From: Chitinophagales bacterium
GTDB lineage: Bacteria; Bacteroidota; Bacteroidia; Chitinophagales; Saprospiraceae
NCBI GenBank assembly: GCA_013298845.1
Contig: JAAFJN010000021.1
Location: 1-38,380 of the forward strand
DNA: 38,380 bases
Direction: 5' to 3'
The position numbers and the translations under genes were made by a program. Below, piece after piece: positions 31,287 through 38,380 of this stretch; the first letter of the stretch is position 1, and each line of letters starts with the position of its first letter. Below the pieces are notes generated by a model. The model saw only the letters and a program-made list of their open reading frames with translations. It made no database searches and was not told the DNA's origin.

Positions 31287-33848
31287 TTACTCTTCGCTAA
31301 TTTCCTTGCTTTTTTTCTTCTTTGGGCTGGCCGCTATAATCACGATACCATCTTTGGCTTCGTTCATGTTAGCCAACAACTCGGCACCCTCGGCGGGTGA
31401 TTCGTTCAGAATGTATTCGGCAAGCGGATCTTCGATGAACTTTTGAATGGCGCGGTGCAGCGGACGAGCGCCAAATTGCGGATCGTAGCCTTTGTCACTC
31501 ACAAATTCTTTGGCTTCATCGCTGAGAATCAATTGGAGTTTCATGTTCTCCAAACGTTTCATCAATCCGCCGAGTGCGTTATCAATAATGCGGTAAATTT
31601 CTTCTTTGCCCAACGGATTGAACACGATAACGTCGTCAATACGGTTGAGGAATTCGGGCGAAAACGTGCGTTTCAACGCCGTTTGAATCACCGCTTTTGC
31701 CGATTCTTCGATGGACTCTTCGCGGGCTTTGGTCGCAAAACCTACACCCTGGCCAAAATCCTTCAACTGACGCGCTCCGATATTGGAGGTCATAATGATC
31801 AACGTGTTTTTGAAATCCACTTTGCGACCCAAACCATCGGTCAATTGACCATCGTCGAGGACTTGCAGCAGGATATTAAACACATCCGGGTGGGCTTTTT
31901 CGATTTCGTCGAGCAATACCACGGAGTACGGTTTGCGGCGCACTTTTTCGGTGAGTTGACCACCTTCTTCGTACCCAACGTACCCCGGAGGCGCACCAAT
32001 AAGGCGGCTGACCGAGAATTTCTCCATGTATTCGGACATATCAATCCGAATGAGGGCATCTTCGTTATCAAAGAGGTAACGGGCCAATGCACGGGCCAAT
32101 TCCGTTTTACCAACGCCCGTTGGGCCGAGGAAAATAAAGGAACCCACCGGTTTTTTCGGATCTTTCAAACCAACGCGGTTGCGCTGAATGGCTTTGGATA
32201 CCTTGACGATGGCTTCGTCCTGGCCAATGACCATTTTGCGCACATCTTCGCTCATGAGAACGAGTTTTTTGCTTTCGCTTTCGCCCACCTTTTTGATCGG
32301 AATACCGGTCATCATGGCTACAACTTCGGCAATATGGTCTTCCTCCACCGGGTAACGTTTGGTTTTGGATTCTTCCTCCCAAGTTGCTTTGGCAAATTCC
32401 AAATTGCGGGCGGCGCGGCTTTCCTGATCGCGCAGGGCGGCGGCGTCTTCGTATTTTTGGTCGCGAACGGCTTTGTTTTTGGCCTCTTTGAGTTCTTCAA
32501 TGTCTTTTTCCATCTGCTCGATCTCCTTCGGCACCACAATGTTTTTGAGGTGAACGCGGGCACCTACTTCATCCAACACGTCAATGGCTTTATCGGGCAG
32601 GAAACGATCGGTAATATAGCGGTCGCTGAGGCGCACGCAGGCTTTGATGGCTTCTTCCGAGTAGGTTACGTTGTGGAATTCTTCGTATTTACCCTGGATG
32701 TTTCTGAGGATATGGATCGTGTCTTCCTGGCTTGGTGGTTCTACCAATACTTTTTGGAAGCGACGGTCGAGTGCGCCGTCTTTTTCAATGTACTGGCGGT
32801 ACTCATCCAATGTGGAGGCCCCGATGCACTGGAGTTCGCCGCGGGCGAGTGCAGGTTTAAAAATATTGGACGCGTCGAGCGAGCCGGTTGCGCCACCGGC
32901 ACCTACCATGGTGTGGATTTCGTCAATAAAAAGAATCACGTCGCGGTTTTTCTCCAATTCGAGCATAATCGCTTTGATGCGTTCTTCAAATTGACCACGG
33001 TATTTGGTACCGGCAACCAAAGCCGCCAAATCGAGCATGACGAGGCGTTTGTTAAACAGCGTACGGCTTACTTTTTTCTGGAGGATACGGAGGGCCAAAC
33101 CTTCGACGATGGCGGTTTTACCCACGCCCGGTTCACCGATCAGGATCGGGTTATTCTTTTTGCGACGGCTCAGGATTTGACTAACGCGTTCGATTTCGCT
33201 TTCGCGACCAATAATGGGGTCAAGTTTACCTTCTTCGGCCAAACGGGAAATATCACGTCCGAAATTATCGAGGACCGGAGTCCGGCTTTTGGGTTGACCT
33301 TTAGGTGCTCCGGTACGGCTATAACGTTCGTCTTCTTCTTCGTAATTGCCGCCTTCGCTGGGGGCCTGATTGACCAGGCCGGGGTGATTAAGATCTTGTT
33401 CTGAGCGCACGTATTCAAGTTCTTTTTTAAATGATTCATAATCTACGAAATACTCATTGAGTAATTGCGTAGCGTGAGTGTCGCCATGTTTGAGCAGGGA
33501 CAACATCAGGTGTTCGGGGAATATCTCCTCGCTTCTCAGATTCTTAGCCTCGATAAAAGTAACTTTCAAAACGCGCTCCACCTGTGTGGTAACAGGTACT
33601 TTATCTACAAACAGATTTTCAGCAGGTGGATAGTTGGAATAACGCGGAATAGAGCGCTCCAATCTTTTGCGAAGATCATTCACATCTACAGATAAGGAAT
33701 CGAGTACACGGACGGCCAATGACTCCCGTTCCCCAATGATACCCAGCAATAAATGTTCGGTGCCTACGTAATCATGCCCCAAACGACGCGCTTCCGAGCC
33801 GCTTTGATGGATAATTTGTTTGACTACCGGGGAAAATTTTTTGTTCAT
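31287..33848 (-). CDS. clpC: ATP-dependent Clp protease ATP-binding subunit ClpC
   Basis: This 853-residue Hsp100 unfoldase feeds proteins to ClpP. The Clp N-domain repeats (about 1-145) are followed by AAA+ domain 1 with Walker A GEPGVGKT (238-245) and Walker B VILFIDE (304-310). The middle domain includes the UVR-type segment [14 protein letters not shown] (463-476), which marks ClpC rather than ClpA or ClpB. AAA+ domain 2 has Walker A GPTGVGKT (575-582) and [11 protein letters not shown], plus the C-terminal D2-small domain ([24 protein letters not shown]). Length is normal. No mcsA/mcsB or ctsR neighbour is seen. A promoter with an overlapping inverted repeat lies about 45 bp upstream. 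Confidence 0.97.
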   Translation of the reverse strand: MNKKFSPVVKQIIHQSGSEARRLGHDYVGTEHLLLGIIGERESLAVRVLDSLSVDVNDLRKRLERSIPRYSNYPPAENLFVDKVPVTTQVERVLKVTFIEAKNLRSEEIFPEHLMLSLLKHGDTHATQLLNEYFVDYESFKKELEYVRSEQDLNHPGLVNQAPSEGGNYEEEDERYSRTGAPKGQPKSRTPVLDNFGRDISRLAEEGKLDPIIGRESEIERVSQILSRRKKNNPILIGEPGVGKTAIVEGLALRILQKKVSRTLFNKRLVMLDLAALVAGTKYRGQFEERIKAIMLELEKNRDVILFIDEIHTMVGAGGATGSLDASNIFKPALARGELQCIGASTLDEYRQYIEKDGALDRRFQKVLVEPPSQEDTIHILRNIQGKYEEFHNVTYSEEAIKACVRLSDRYITDRFLPDKAIDVLDEVGARVHLKNIVVPKEIEQMEKDIEELKEAKNKAVRDQKYEDAAALRDQESRAARNLEFAKATWEEESKTKRYPVEEDHIAEVVAMMTGIPIKKVGESESKKLVLMSEDVRKMVIGQDEAIVKVSKAIQRNRVGLKDPKKPVGSFIFLGPTGVGKTELARALARYLFDNEDALIRIDMSEYMEKFSVSRLIGAPPGYVGYEEGGQLTEKVRRKPYSVVLLDEIEKAHPDVFNILLQVLDDGQLTDGLGRKVDFKNTLIIMTSNIGARQLKDFGQGVGFATKAREESIEESAKAVIQTALKRTFSPEFLNRIDDVIVFNPLGKEEIYRIIDNALGGLMKRLENMKLQLILSDEAKEFVSDKGYDPQFGARPLHRAIQKFIEDPLAEYILNESPAEGAELLANMNEAKDGIVIIAASPKKKKSKEISEE

Positions 33849-33893
33849 AACAGAAATGATTAATCCTCATAAATCAACGGTACAAAACCGCGA

Positions 33894-33923
33894 CAATGTT
33901 AGGTGTTTTGTCAGAATTACAAG
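33894..33923 (-). promoter_or_regulatory. candidate clpC promoter
   Basis: On the minus strand CTTG (33923-33920), an 18-bp spacer and TAACATTG (33901-33894) fit the pattern TTTG-N18-TAnnTTTG with one mismatch in each box, 45 bp upstream of the ATG. Confidence 0.5.
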
Positions 33924-34174
33924 TGCTTTTTTTATCTGATTTTGTAATTTTAACAAAAAACTACCAGAATAAGTTCACACTCGGTTTTTATACGGAACGT
34001 TATCAGGTTTCGTGCATCATAATATGGGGATTTTACGCACAAAACCTGCTGAGTCAAAGTATATCATCCAAATGAACAAGGTCTATTGTAAAAATCAGGC
34101 CAAAATATTTCTTATGACAGAAAGTCAGGGAGAACTCCGCTTGTAAATTTTTCTTTCCTTTTTGACAAATGCGC

Positions 34175-34182
34175 TATATTTG
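34175..34182 (+). promoter_or_regulatory. -7 box TATATTTG for the STAS-led operon
   Basis: TATATTTG is a full TAnnTTTG match, 61 bp before the STAS ATG. No clear -33 element at 18 bp; a TTTG occurs 10 bp upstream only. Confidence 0.6.
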
Positions 34183-34243
34183 CCCTGCTTTTTAAAGCAA
34201 TTTTTGTTTTTAATGAGTCTAATATATTGAAAATCAATTTTTT

Positions 34244-34600
34244 ATGAAATATAGAGTAGATAAGCAAGAGCGTTTTGCAATTTTGACGCTGGATGAAGAA
34301 AATCTAAATTCTGCCATTGCCCCCCAGTTTAAAAGTGATTTGATTATCCTGAATAACGAAGGGATTCCCGGCCTAATCTTAGATATGACGAATGTCAAGT
34401 TCGTTGATTCCAGTGGCTTAAGTGCCATTCTGACAGGTCACCGCCTGTGGAAAGAAAACGGAACTTTTATCGTTGCCGGTGATTTGCACCCCATGGTGAA
34501 AAAATTAATTGAAATTAGCCGACTTGATTCCATTTTCCGCCTCGCGCCCAGTGTTAGCGAAGCCGTTGAATTGATTCACAAGGTCCCGGCTGCAAAATGA
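34244..34600 (+). CDS. STAS-domain anti-sigma-factor antagonist-like protein
   Basis: A 118-residue single STAS domain of the SpoIIAA/RsbV type. The likely phosphorylated serine lies in the loop FVDSSGLSAIL (53-63), and the N-terminal strand-turn pattern (YRVDKQERFAILTLDEENLNSAIA) matches the family. Such proteins bind and neutralise anti-sigma kinases, or act in phosphatase-controlled partner switching. No anti-sigma factor, PP2C phosphatase or alternative sigma gene is adjacent, so the pathway is unknown. It overlaps the TrmH-family gene by 4 bp (ATGA) and should be translationally coupled to it. Confidence 0.9.
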   Translation: MKYRVDKQERFAILTLDEENLNSAIAPQFKSDLIILNNEGIPGLILDMTNVKFVDSSGLSAILTGHRLWKENGTFIVAGDLHPMVKKLIEISRLDSIFRLAPSVSEAVELIHKVPAAK

Positions 34601-35286
34601 TGACTCCGGCCCGGGAACAGAAACTGCGCGAGGCCGCCCGCCAAACGCAGTCGAATATCACCGTTGTGCTGGAAAATATCCACGATCCGCTCAATATCAG
34701 TGCCGTTATGCGGACTTGCGACGCGGTGGGAATTCGAGAAATATTCGTCATTTACACCAAAAATTATCTCGATAAACGGGGCCTTGTTTTGGGTAAACGC
34801 ACTTCTGCGGGCACGTTCAAGTGGATTGATGCCTATATCTTTGAAAATTTAGAGGAGTGTTTTAAACGAGTACGGGAGCGTTACGGCCGCGTTTTGGCGG
34901 CTTTGCCCGGACCGGTTAGTTCTTCTTTGTACAATCTTGATCTCACCGCGCCCACGGCCTTGTTGTTTGGCAACGAAGATGATGGTTTGAGTGAAGCGGC
35001 TATTGCACATTGCGATGGCTTTTTTACCATTCCGCAGGCCGGTTTTGCCGAAAGTCTTAATATTTCAGTGGCCTGCGCCGTTTCGTTGTACGAGGCTTAC
35101 CGCCAAAGAAACGTAAAAGGTTACTACACCGAACATCCTTTATTGTCCGAAGCCGAGCAAGATTTATTGGTGCAACGCTGGACAATAAGGCTAAAAACCC
35201 AAAAATTCCATAACCGGGGCACCCCGGTAGATGAAAACTCGCCCGATTTACTACCAGTTTATTCCATACGTACTACACCACCCTGA
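34597..35286 (+). CDS. TrmH/SpoU-family tRNA or rRNA 2'-O-methyltransferase
   Basis: This 229-residue SPOUT methyltransferase carries the three family motifs: N33 and R39 in NISAVMRTCDAVG (motif 1), ALLFGNEDDGLSE (motif 2) and IPQAGFAESLNISVACAVSLYE (motif 3). These residues form the knotted SAM site and dimer interface. The layout, with a short N-terminal helix and no extra RNA-binding domain, is closest to TrmH (tRNA Gm18), but rRNA targets cannot be excluded. The start ATG overlaps the STAS stop by 4 bp. The last part (LKTQKFHNRGTPVDENSP) is a family-variable tail. Confidence 0.9.
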   Translation: MMTPAREQKLREAARQTQSNITVVLENIHDPLNISAVMRTCDAVGIREIFVIYTKNYLDKRGLVLGKRTSAGTFKWIDAYIFENLEECFKRVRERYGRVLAALPGPVSSSLYNLDLTAPTALLFGNEDDGLSEAAIAHCDGFFTIPQAGFAESLNISVACAVSLYEAYRQRNVKGYYTEHPLLSEAEQDLLVQRWTIRLKTQKFHNRGTPVDENSPDLLPVYSIRTTPP

Positions 35287-35356
35287 TTACTTCTTGCTTC
35301 AGGAATCCACAATGCTGTCGTTGTGGCATTGCAACCCAAACTACGCACAACTACTT

Positions 35357-36292
35357 ATGATTCAGGTTTCATTAGTTATCCCGTTAAAAAACGAAGAAGA
35401 CAGCCTTCCCGAACTGGAAGCCTGGATTCGTCGTGTGTGTGAACAAGAACAGTTGACTTACGAAATTTGGTTTATTGACGATGGCTCCACCGACAAATCC
35501 TGGGATGTTATCGTTGCGCTCCAACAAATTAACCCTTGCATCAAGGCCATTAAATTCCGGCGCAATTACGGTAAATCAGCCGCTTTGCACGTTGGTTTTG
35601 GCGCGGCCAATGGTGAGGTGATTATCACCATGGACGCCGATTTGCAGGATAGCCCCGACGAAATTCCGCTGCTGCGTAACATGATTTTGCAGGATGGCTA
35701 TGATTTGGTCAGCGGTTGGAAGAAAAAACGCCACGACCCTTTGAGCAAAACTTTGCCGAGCAAATTGTTTAACGCCGTAGCCCGCAGCATGAGCGGCATT
35801 TATCTCCACGACTTTAATTGTGGCTTAAAAGCCTACCGGCACACCGTGGCTAAATCCATTGAGGTGTACGGCGATATGCACCGTTGGATGCCGGTGCTGG
35901 CCAAATGGGCGGGTTTTTCGAACATTGGTGAAAAAGTAGTGGAGCACCGCGCACGAAAATACGGCTATTCCAAATTTGGTTGGTCGCGCATCATCACCGG
36001 TTTTTTGGATTTGTTGTCGGTGTATTTTGTGGGCAAGTTTGGCAAAAAACCCATGCACTTTTTTGGCACCCTGGGCACTTTATCCTTTGTTTTTGGGTTA
36101 GGGATTTTGATTTGGCTCAGCGCTAATAAACTCTTTTATAACGAATACGGTATTGCCGATCGTCCCGCTTTTTTCTTTGGTATCCTTGCCCTGATCATTG
36201 GTACTCAATTGTTTTTGGTGGGATTTCTCGCCGAACTCATTAACCGAAATGCGGTAAACAAAGACCAATACCTCATTGAAAAAGAGTTGTAG
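35357..36292 (+). CDS. GT2-family glycosyltransferase with C-terminal membrane helices (DPM1/GtrB-like)
   Basis: A 311-residue enzyme with an N-terminal GT-A domain: VSLVIPLKNEEDSL (4-17), DDGSTD (41-46), GKSAALHVGF, and the metal-binding D93-x-D95 in TMDADLQDSPDEI. FNCGLKAYRH is typical of polyprenyl-phosphate glycosyltransferases. Two hydrophobic segments near the C-terminus (LGTLSFVFGLGILIWLS and FFFGILALIIGTQLFLVGFL) would anchor it in the inner membrane. It probably charges undecaprenyl phosphate with a sugar for surface-glycan or lipid modification; the sugar is unknown. I take the ATG at 35357 because MIQVSLVIP opens the domain. Upstream ATGs are in frame, but they lie in or near the end of the TrmH gene. 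Confidence 0.92.
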   Translation: MIQVSLVIPLKNEEDSLPELEAWIRRVCEQEQLTYEIWFIDDGSTDKSWDVIVALQQINPCIKAIKFRRNYGKSAALHVGFGAANGEVIITMDADLQDSPDEIPLLRNMILQDGYDLVSGWKKKRHDPLSKTLPSKLFNAVARSMSGIYLHDFNCGLKAYRHTVAKSIEVYGDMHRWMPVLAKWAGFSNIGEKVVEHRARKYGYSKFGWSRIITGFLDLLSVYFVGKFGKKPMHFFGTLGTLSFVFGLGILIWLSANKLFYNEYGIADRPAFFFGILALIIGTQLFLVGFLAELINRNAVNKDQYLIEKEL

Positions 36293-36327
36293 TTGCGCTT
36301 TATTGGAATTAATTACAAACACTTTAT

Positions 36328-37551
36328 ATGGAATTAGTAAACGGAAAGTATGAATTTACCGGTGGCATTAGCCCGCTGGATTTGTGCAAAGAATACGGCA
36401 CACCTTTATATGTATACGATGCCGCCGTGATGGCGCGCCAATACCGCCGCCTGGTGGCGGCTTTTCCTTATCCAAAACTGCGCATTCACTACGCCTGTAA
36501 AGCGCTGACCAATATCCACGTATTAAAACATTTTAAAAGCCTGGGTTCCAGCCTCGATTGTGTCTCCATTCAGGAAGTGCACATGGGCATTCATGCGGGT
36601 TTTGAACCGCAGGACATCTTGTTTACGCCCAATTTTGCCGGTTCCGATGAGTTTGACGAAGCCGTGGCCCTGGGGGTAAAAATCAATATTGACGCGATTC
36701 CCATGCTCGAAAACTGGGGTTTGCACCATCCCAACGTGCCGGTTTGTATCCGCATTAACCCGCATTTAATGGCGGGCGGGAACAGCAAAATCAGCGTAGG
36801 GCACATTGATTCTAAATTTGGCATTTCCATTCACCAGTTGCCGCACGTGATGCGCATTGTGGAAAGCCAAAAACTAAAAATCAACGGTTTGCACATGCAC
36901 ACCGGTTCGGATATTCTGGACGTGGAAATTTTCCTGAAAGGTGCCGAAATTCTCTTTGAAGCCGCCCGCAAATTCCCCGATCTCGAATACATTGACCTGG
37001 GCAGCGGTTTCAAAGTGCCTTATAAACCCGAAGATATCGAAACGGACGTGGAAGAATTGGGCGAAAAATTAAGCGCCCGTTTTGTGGAGTTTTGCCAGGA
37101 ATACGGCCGCGAACTCACCCTGATGTTCGAACCCGGCAAGTTTTTGGTGAGCGAATCCGGTTATTTGCTGGCCAAATGCACATTGGTAAAACAAACCACA
37201 TCTACGTCATTTATTGGGTTAAATACGGGCTTAAATCACCTGATTCGACCCATGTTTTATGGTTCTTACCACAAAATTGTCAACGTTACGGAACCCACGT
37301 TCAAGCCGCGGATTTACACGGTAGTGGGCAATATTTGCGAAACGGATACTTTTGGTCACGACCGCCGCATTGCCGAAGTTGTTGAGGGCGATATTATTGC
37401 CTTTTACAACGCCGGAGCCTACGGTTGGATGATGTCGTCGAACTATAATTCCCGTTTCCGCCCGGCGGAAGTACTCATCACCGATGGTAAAGCCAAATTA
37501 ATTCGCCGTCGCGAAACGATTGACGATTTACTTGCTACGCAGATGTTGTAA
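36328..37551 (+). CDS. lysA: diaminopimelate decarboxylase
   Basis: A 407-residue fold-III PLP enzyme that makes L-lysine from meso-diaminopimelate. PLP lysine K58 (YACKAL), H191 (HMHTGSD), the glycine loop DLGSGF (223-228), EPGK (268-271), C337-E338 in GNICETDTF and the AGAYG segment (362-366) are visible. EPGK replaces the commoner EPGR. Length matches Bacteroidota LysA. It starts 36 bp after the glycosyltransferase gene and ends before the rimO promoter. No other lysine-pathway gene is nearby. Confidence 0.95.
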   Translation: MELVNGKYEFTGGISPLDLCKEYGTPLYVYDAAVMARQYRRLVAAFPYPKLRIHYACKALTNIHVLKHFKSLGSSLDCVSIQEVHMGIHAGFEPQDILFTPNFAGSDEFDEAVALGVKINIDAIPMLENWGLHHPNVPVCIRINPHLMAGGNSKISVGHIDSKFGISIHQLPHVMRIVESQKLKINGLHMHTGSDILDVEIFLKGAEILFEAARKFPDLEYIDLGSGFKVPYKPEDIETDVEELGEKLSARFVEFCQEYGRELTLMFEPGKFLVSESGYLLAKCTLVKQTTSTSFIGLNTGLNHLIRPMFYGSYHKIVNVTEPTFKPRIYTVVGNICETDTFGHDRRIAEVVEGDIIAFYNAGAYGWMMSSNYNSRFRPAEVLITDGKAKLIRRRETIDDLLATQML

Positions 37552-37558
37552 AAAATTG

Positions 37559-37566
37559 TACCTTTG
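37559..37566 (+). promoter_or_regulatory. -7 box TACCTTTG for rimO
   Basis: TACCTTTG is a full TAnnTTTG match, 22 bp before the rimO ATG and directly after lysA. No clear -33 element at the usual distance. Confidence 0.55.
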
Positions 37567-37587
37567 CGGCCTTTTTACGACAAACAC

Positions 37588-38380
37588 ATGCGCACCAAAA
37601 GTTTCCGACAAGATAAAATCAACGTAGTAACGCTGGGCTGTTCCAAAAATCTCGTGGACAGCGAAAATCTCATTACCCAATTGCGCGGTAATGATTACGA
37701 CGTTACGCACGAAAGTGAAGATAGCGATGCCAATATCGTGATTATCAATACCTGCGGCTTTATTGACCTGGCTAAACAGGAAAGTATTGAGACGATTGTA
37801 GAACACGCCGAAATGAAAAAAGCCGGTATGATTGATAAACTTTACGTAACGGGCTGTTTGTCTCAACGGTATAAAGACGACCTTGAGGTGGAAATTCCGG
37901 AGGTGGATGCTTATTTTGGTACCCTCGAAATGCCCGCTTTGTTGGCCAAATTAGAAGCCGACTACAAAGTGGAGTTATTGGGCGAACGCCAAATCACTAC
38001 TTTGCCGCACTATGCCTACCTGAAAATATCGGAAGGCTGCAACCGTACCTGCTCTTTTTGTGCTATTCCGCTCATGCGGGGACAACACGTGAGCCGCCCG
38101 GTGGAAGAACTGGTTTTTGAGGCGCAAAATTTGGCCAAACGCGGCGTAAAGGAACTTATGCTGATTGCCCAGGAATTGACGTATTACGGCTTGGATTTGT
38201 ACAAAAAACGCGAGTTGCCCCGCTTGCTGGAAGCATTGGCCGCCGTGGAGGGCATTGAGTGGATTCGCCTGCATTACGCGTATCCGTCCAAATTCCCGCT
38301 GGAAATCCTGGATGTTATTCGCGACCAACCCAAGGTCTGTAACTATTTGGATATGCCCTTGCAGCACGCCAGCAAAAAAA
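37588..38380 (+). CDS. rimO: ribosomal protein S12 methylthiotransferase RimO, partial (C-terminus beyond window)
   Basis: The frame is open for 264 codons from the ATG at 37588 to the window edge. The UPF0004 part has the cysteines in VTLGCSKNLVDSE, IINTCGFI and VTGCLSQRY. The radical-SAM site is EGCNRTCSFCAIP (C-x3-C-x2-C). GQHVSRPVEELVFEA and MLIAQELTYYGLDLY are RimO-specific; MtaB and MiaB have different segments here. RimO adds a methylthio group to an aspartate of ribosomal protein S12. About 160-170 residues, including the TRAM domain, should lie beyond the window (inference from family length). Confidence 0.93.
   Translation, partial: MRTKSFRQDKINVVTLGCSKNLVDSENLITQLRGNDYDVTHESEDSDANIVIINTCGFIDLAKQESIETIVEHAEMKKAGMIDKLYVTGCLSQRYKDDLEVEIPEVDAYFGTLEMPALLAKLEADYKVELLGERQITTLPHYAYLKISEGCNRTCSFCAIPLMRGQHVSRPVEELVFEAQNLAKRGVKELMLIAQELTYYGLDLYKKRELPRLLEALAAVEGIEWIRLHYAYPSKFPLEILDVIRDQPKVCNYLDMPLQHASKK

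Larger units (their letters stand above)
33849..34243. other. 395-bp divergent intergenic region, no gene seen
   Basis: The region separates clpC from the STAS gene and is AT-rich, with no open frame of coding character and no tRNA-like or rRNA-like structure. It holds a clpC promoter (33894-33923), an inverted repeat AATTACAA (33915-33922) / TTGTAATT (33942-33949) overlapping that promoter's -33 element, and a STAS-gene -7 box at 34175. The stretch 33951-34140 holds nothing I can identify. Confidence 0.7.

Noticed and set aside
31443-33404. A 653-codon open frame on the plus strand opposite clpC
   Set aside because: It is the antisense shadow of a highly conserved gene; the product is low-complexity (F, G, H, N rich) with no domain, and no promoter is seen.

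Overview
The window looks like chromosomal DNA of a Bacteroidota bacterium, most likely a Saprospiria/Saprospiraceae relative (inference). Supporting signs are promoters of the Bacteroidota form TTTG-N18-TAnnTTTG, few Shine-Dalgarno sequences, a giant secreted protein with a type IX secretion (T9SS) sorting tail, a LytTR response regulator, a DUF5916 protein, and Bacteroidota-like forms of IcmF, ClpC and LysA. I saw no rRNA, tRNA, CRISPR array, prophage or intact insertion sequence.

Left part (1-8.6 kb): a truncated DUF5916 outer-membrane-type protein, ftsY, a 158-bp palindromic MITE-like element with a perfect 8-bp target duplication just upstream of ftsY, a LytTR regulator, a GNAT acetyltransferase, an aldo/keto reductase plus VWA-protein pair, a vanadium-haloperoxidase-like lipoprotein with two tandem promoters, and a small membrane protein. 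Middle (8.6-17.8 kb): kbl, gapA, pgk, a DUF2167 membrane protein, a prolyl-oligopeptidase-family (S9) exopeptidase and fabD. The gaps here carry REP-like palindromes headed by GTAG. In three genes (kbl, the S9 peptidase, fabD) the TAG of that GTAG is the stop codon.

Right part (17.8-38.4 kb): a tightly packed minus-strand run icmF-xisH-xisI-SUMF1-fabD, in which the AT-richer xisHI pair looks like an inserted cassette. Next comes an open frame joining the tRNA methylthiotransferase MtaB to a TolC-family outer-membrane protein with no stop between them. After that are a T9SS-secreted multidomain protein, an unrecognised 490-residue helical protein, a solitary beta-class DNA methyltransferase with no ordinary start codon, and clpC. 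The last block is a plus-strand series of STAS protein, TrmH-type RNA methyltransferase, GT2 glycosyltransferase, lysA and the start of rimO, which runs off the window.

Most genes are housekeeping: SRP targeting, glycolysis, fatty-acid initiation, lysine synthesis, RNA and ribosome modification, proteolysis. The most unusual signals are the GTAG/stop-codon coincidence of the REP-like repeats, the mtaB-tolC junction, the MITE upstream of ftsY and the xisHI cassette.
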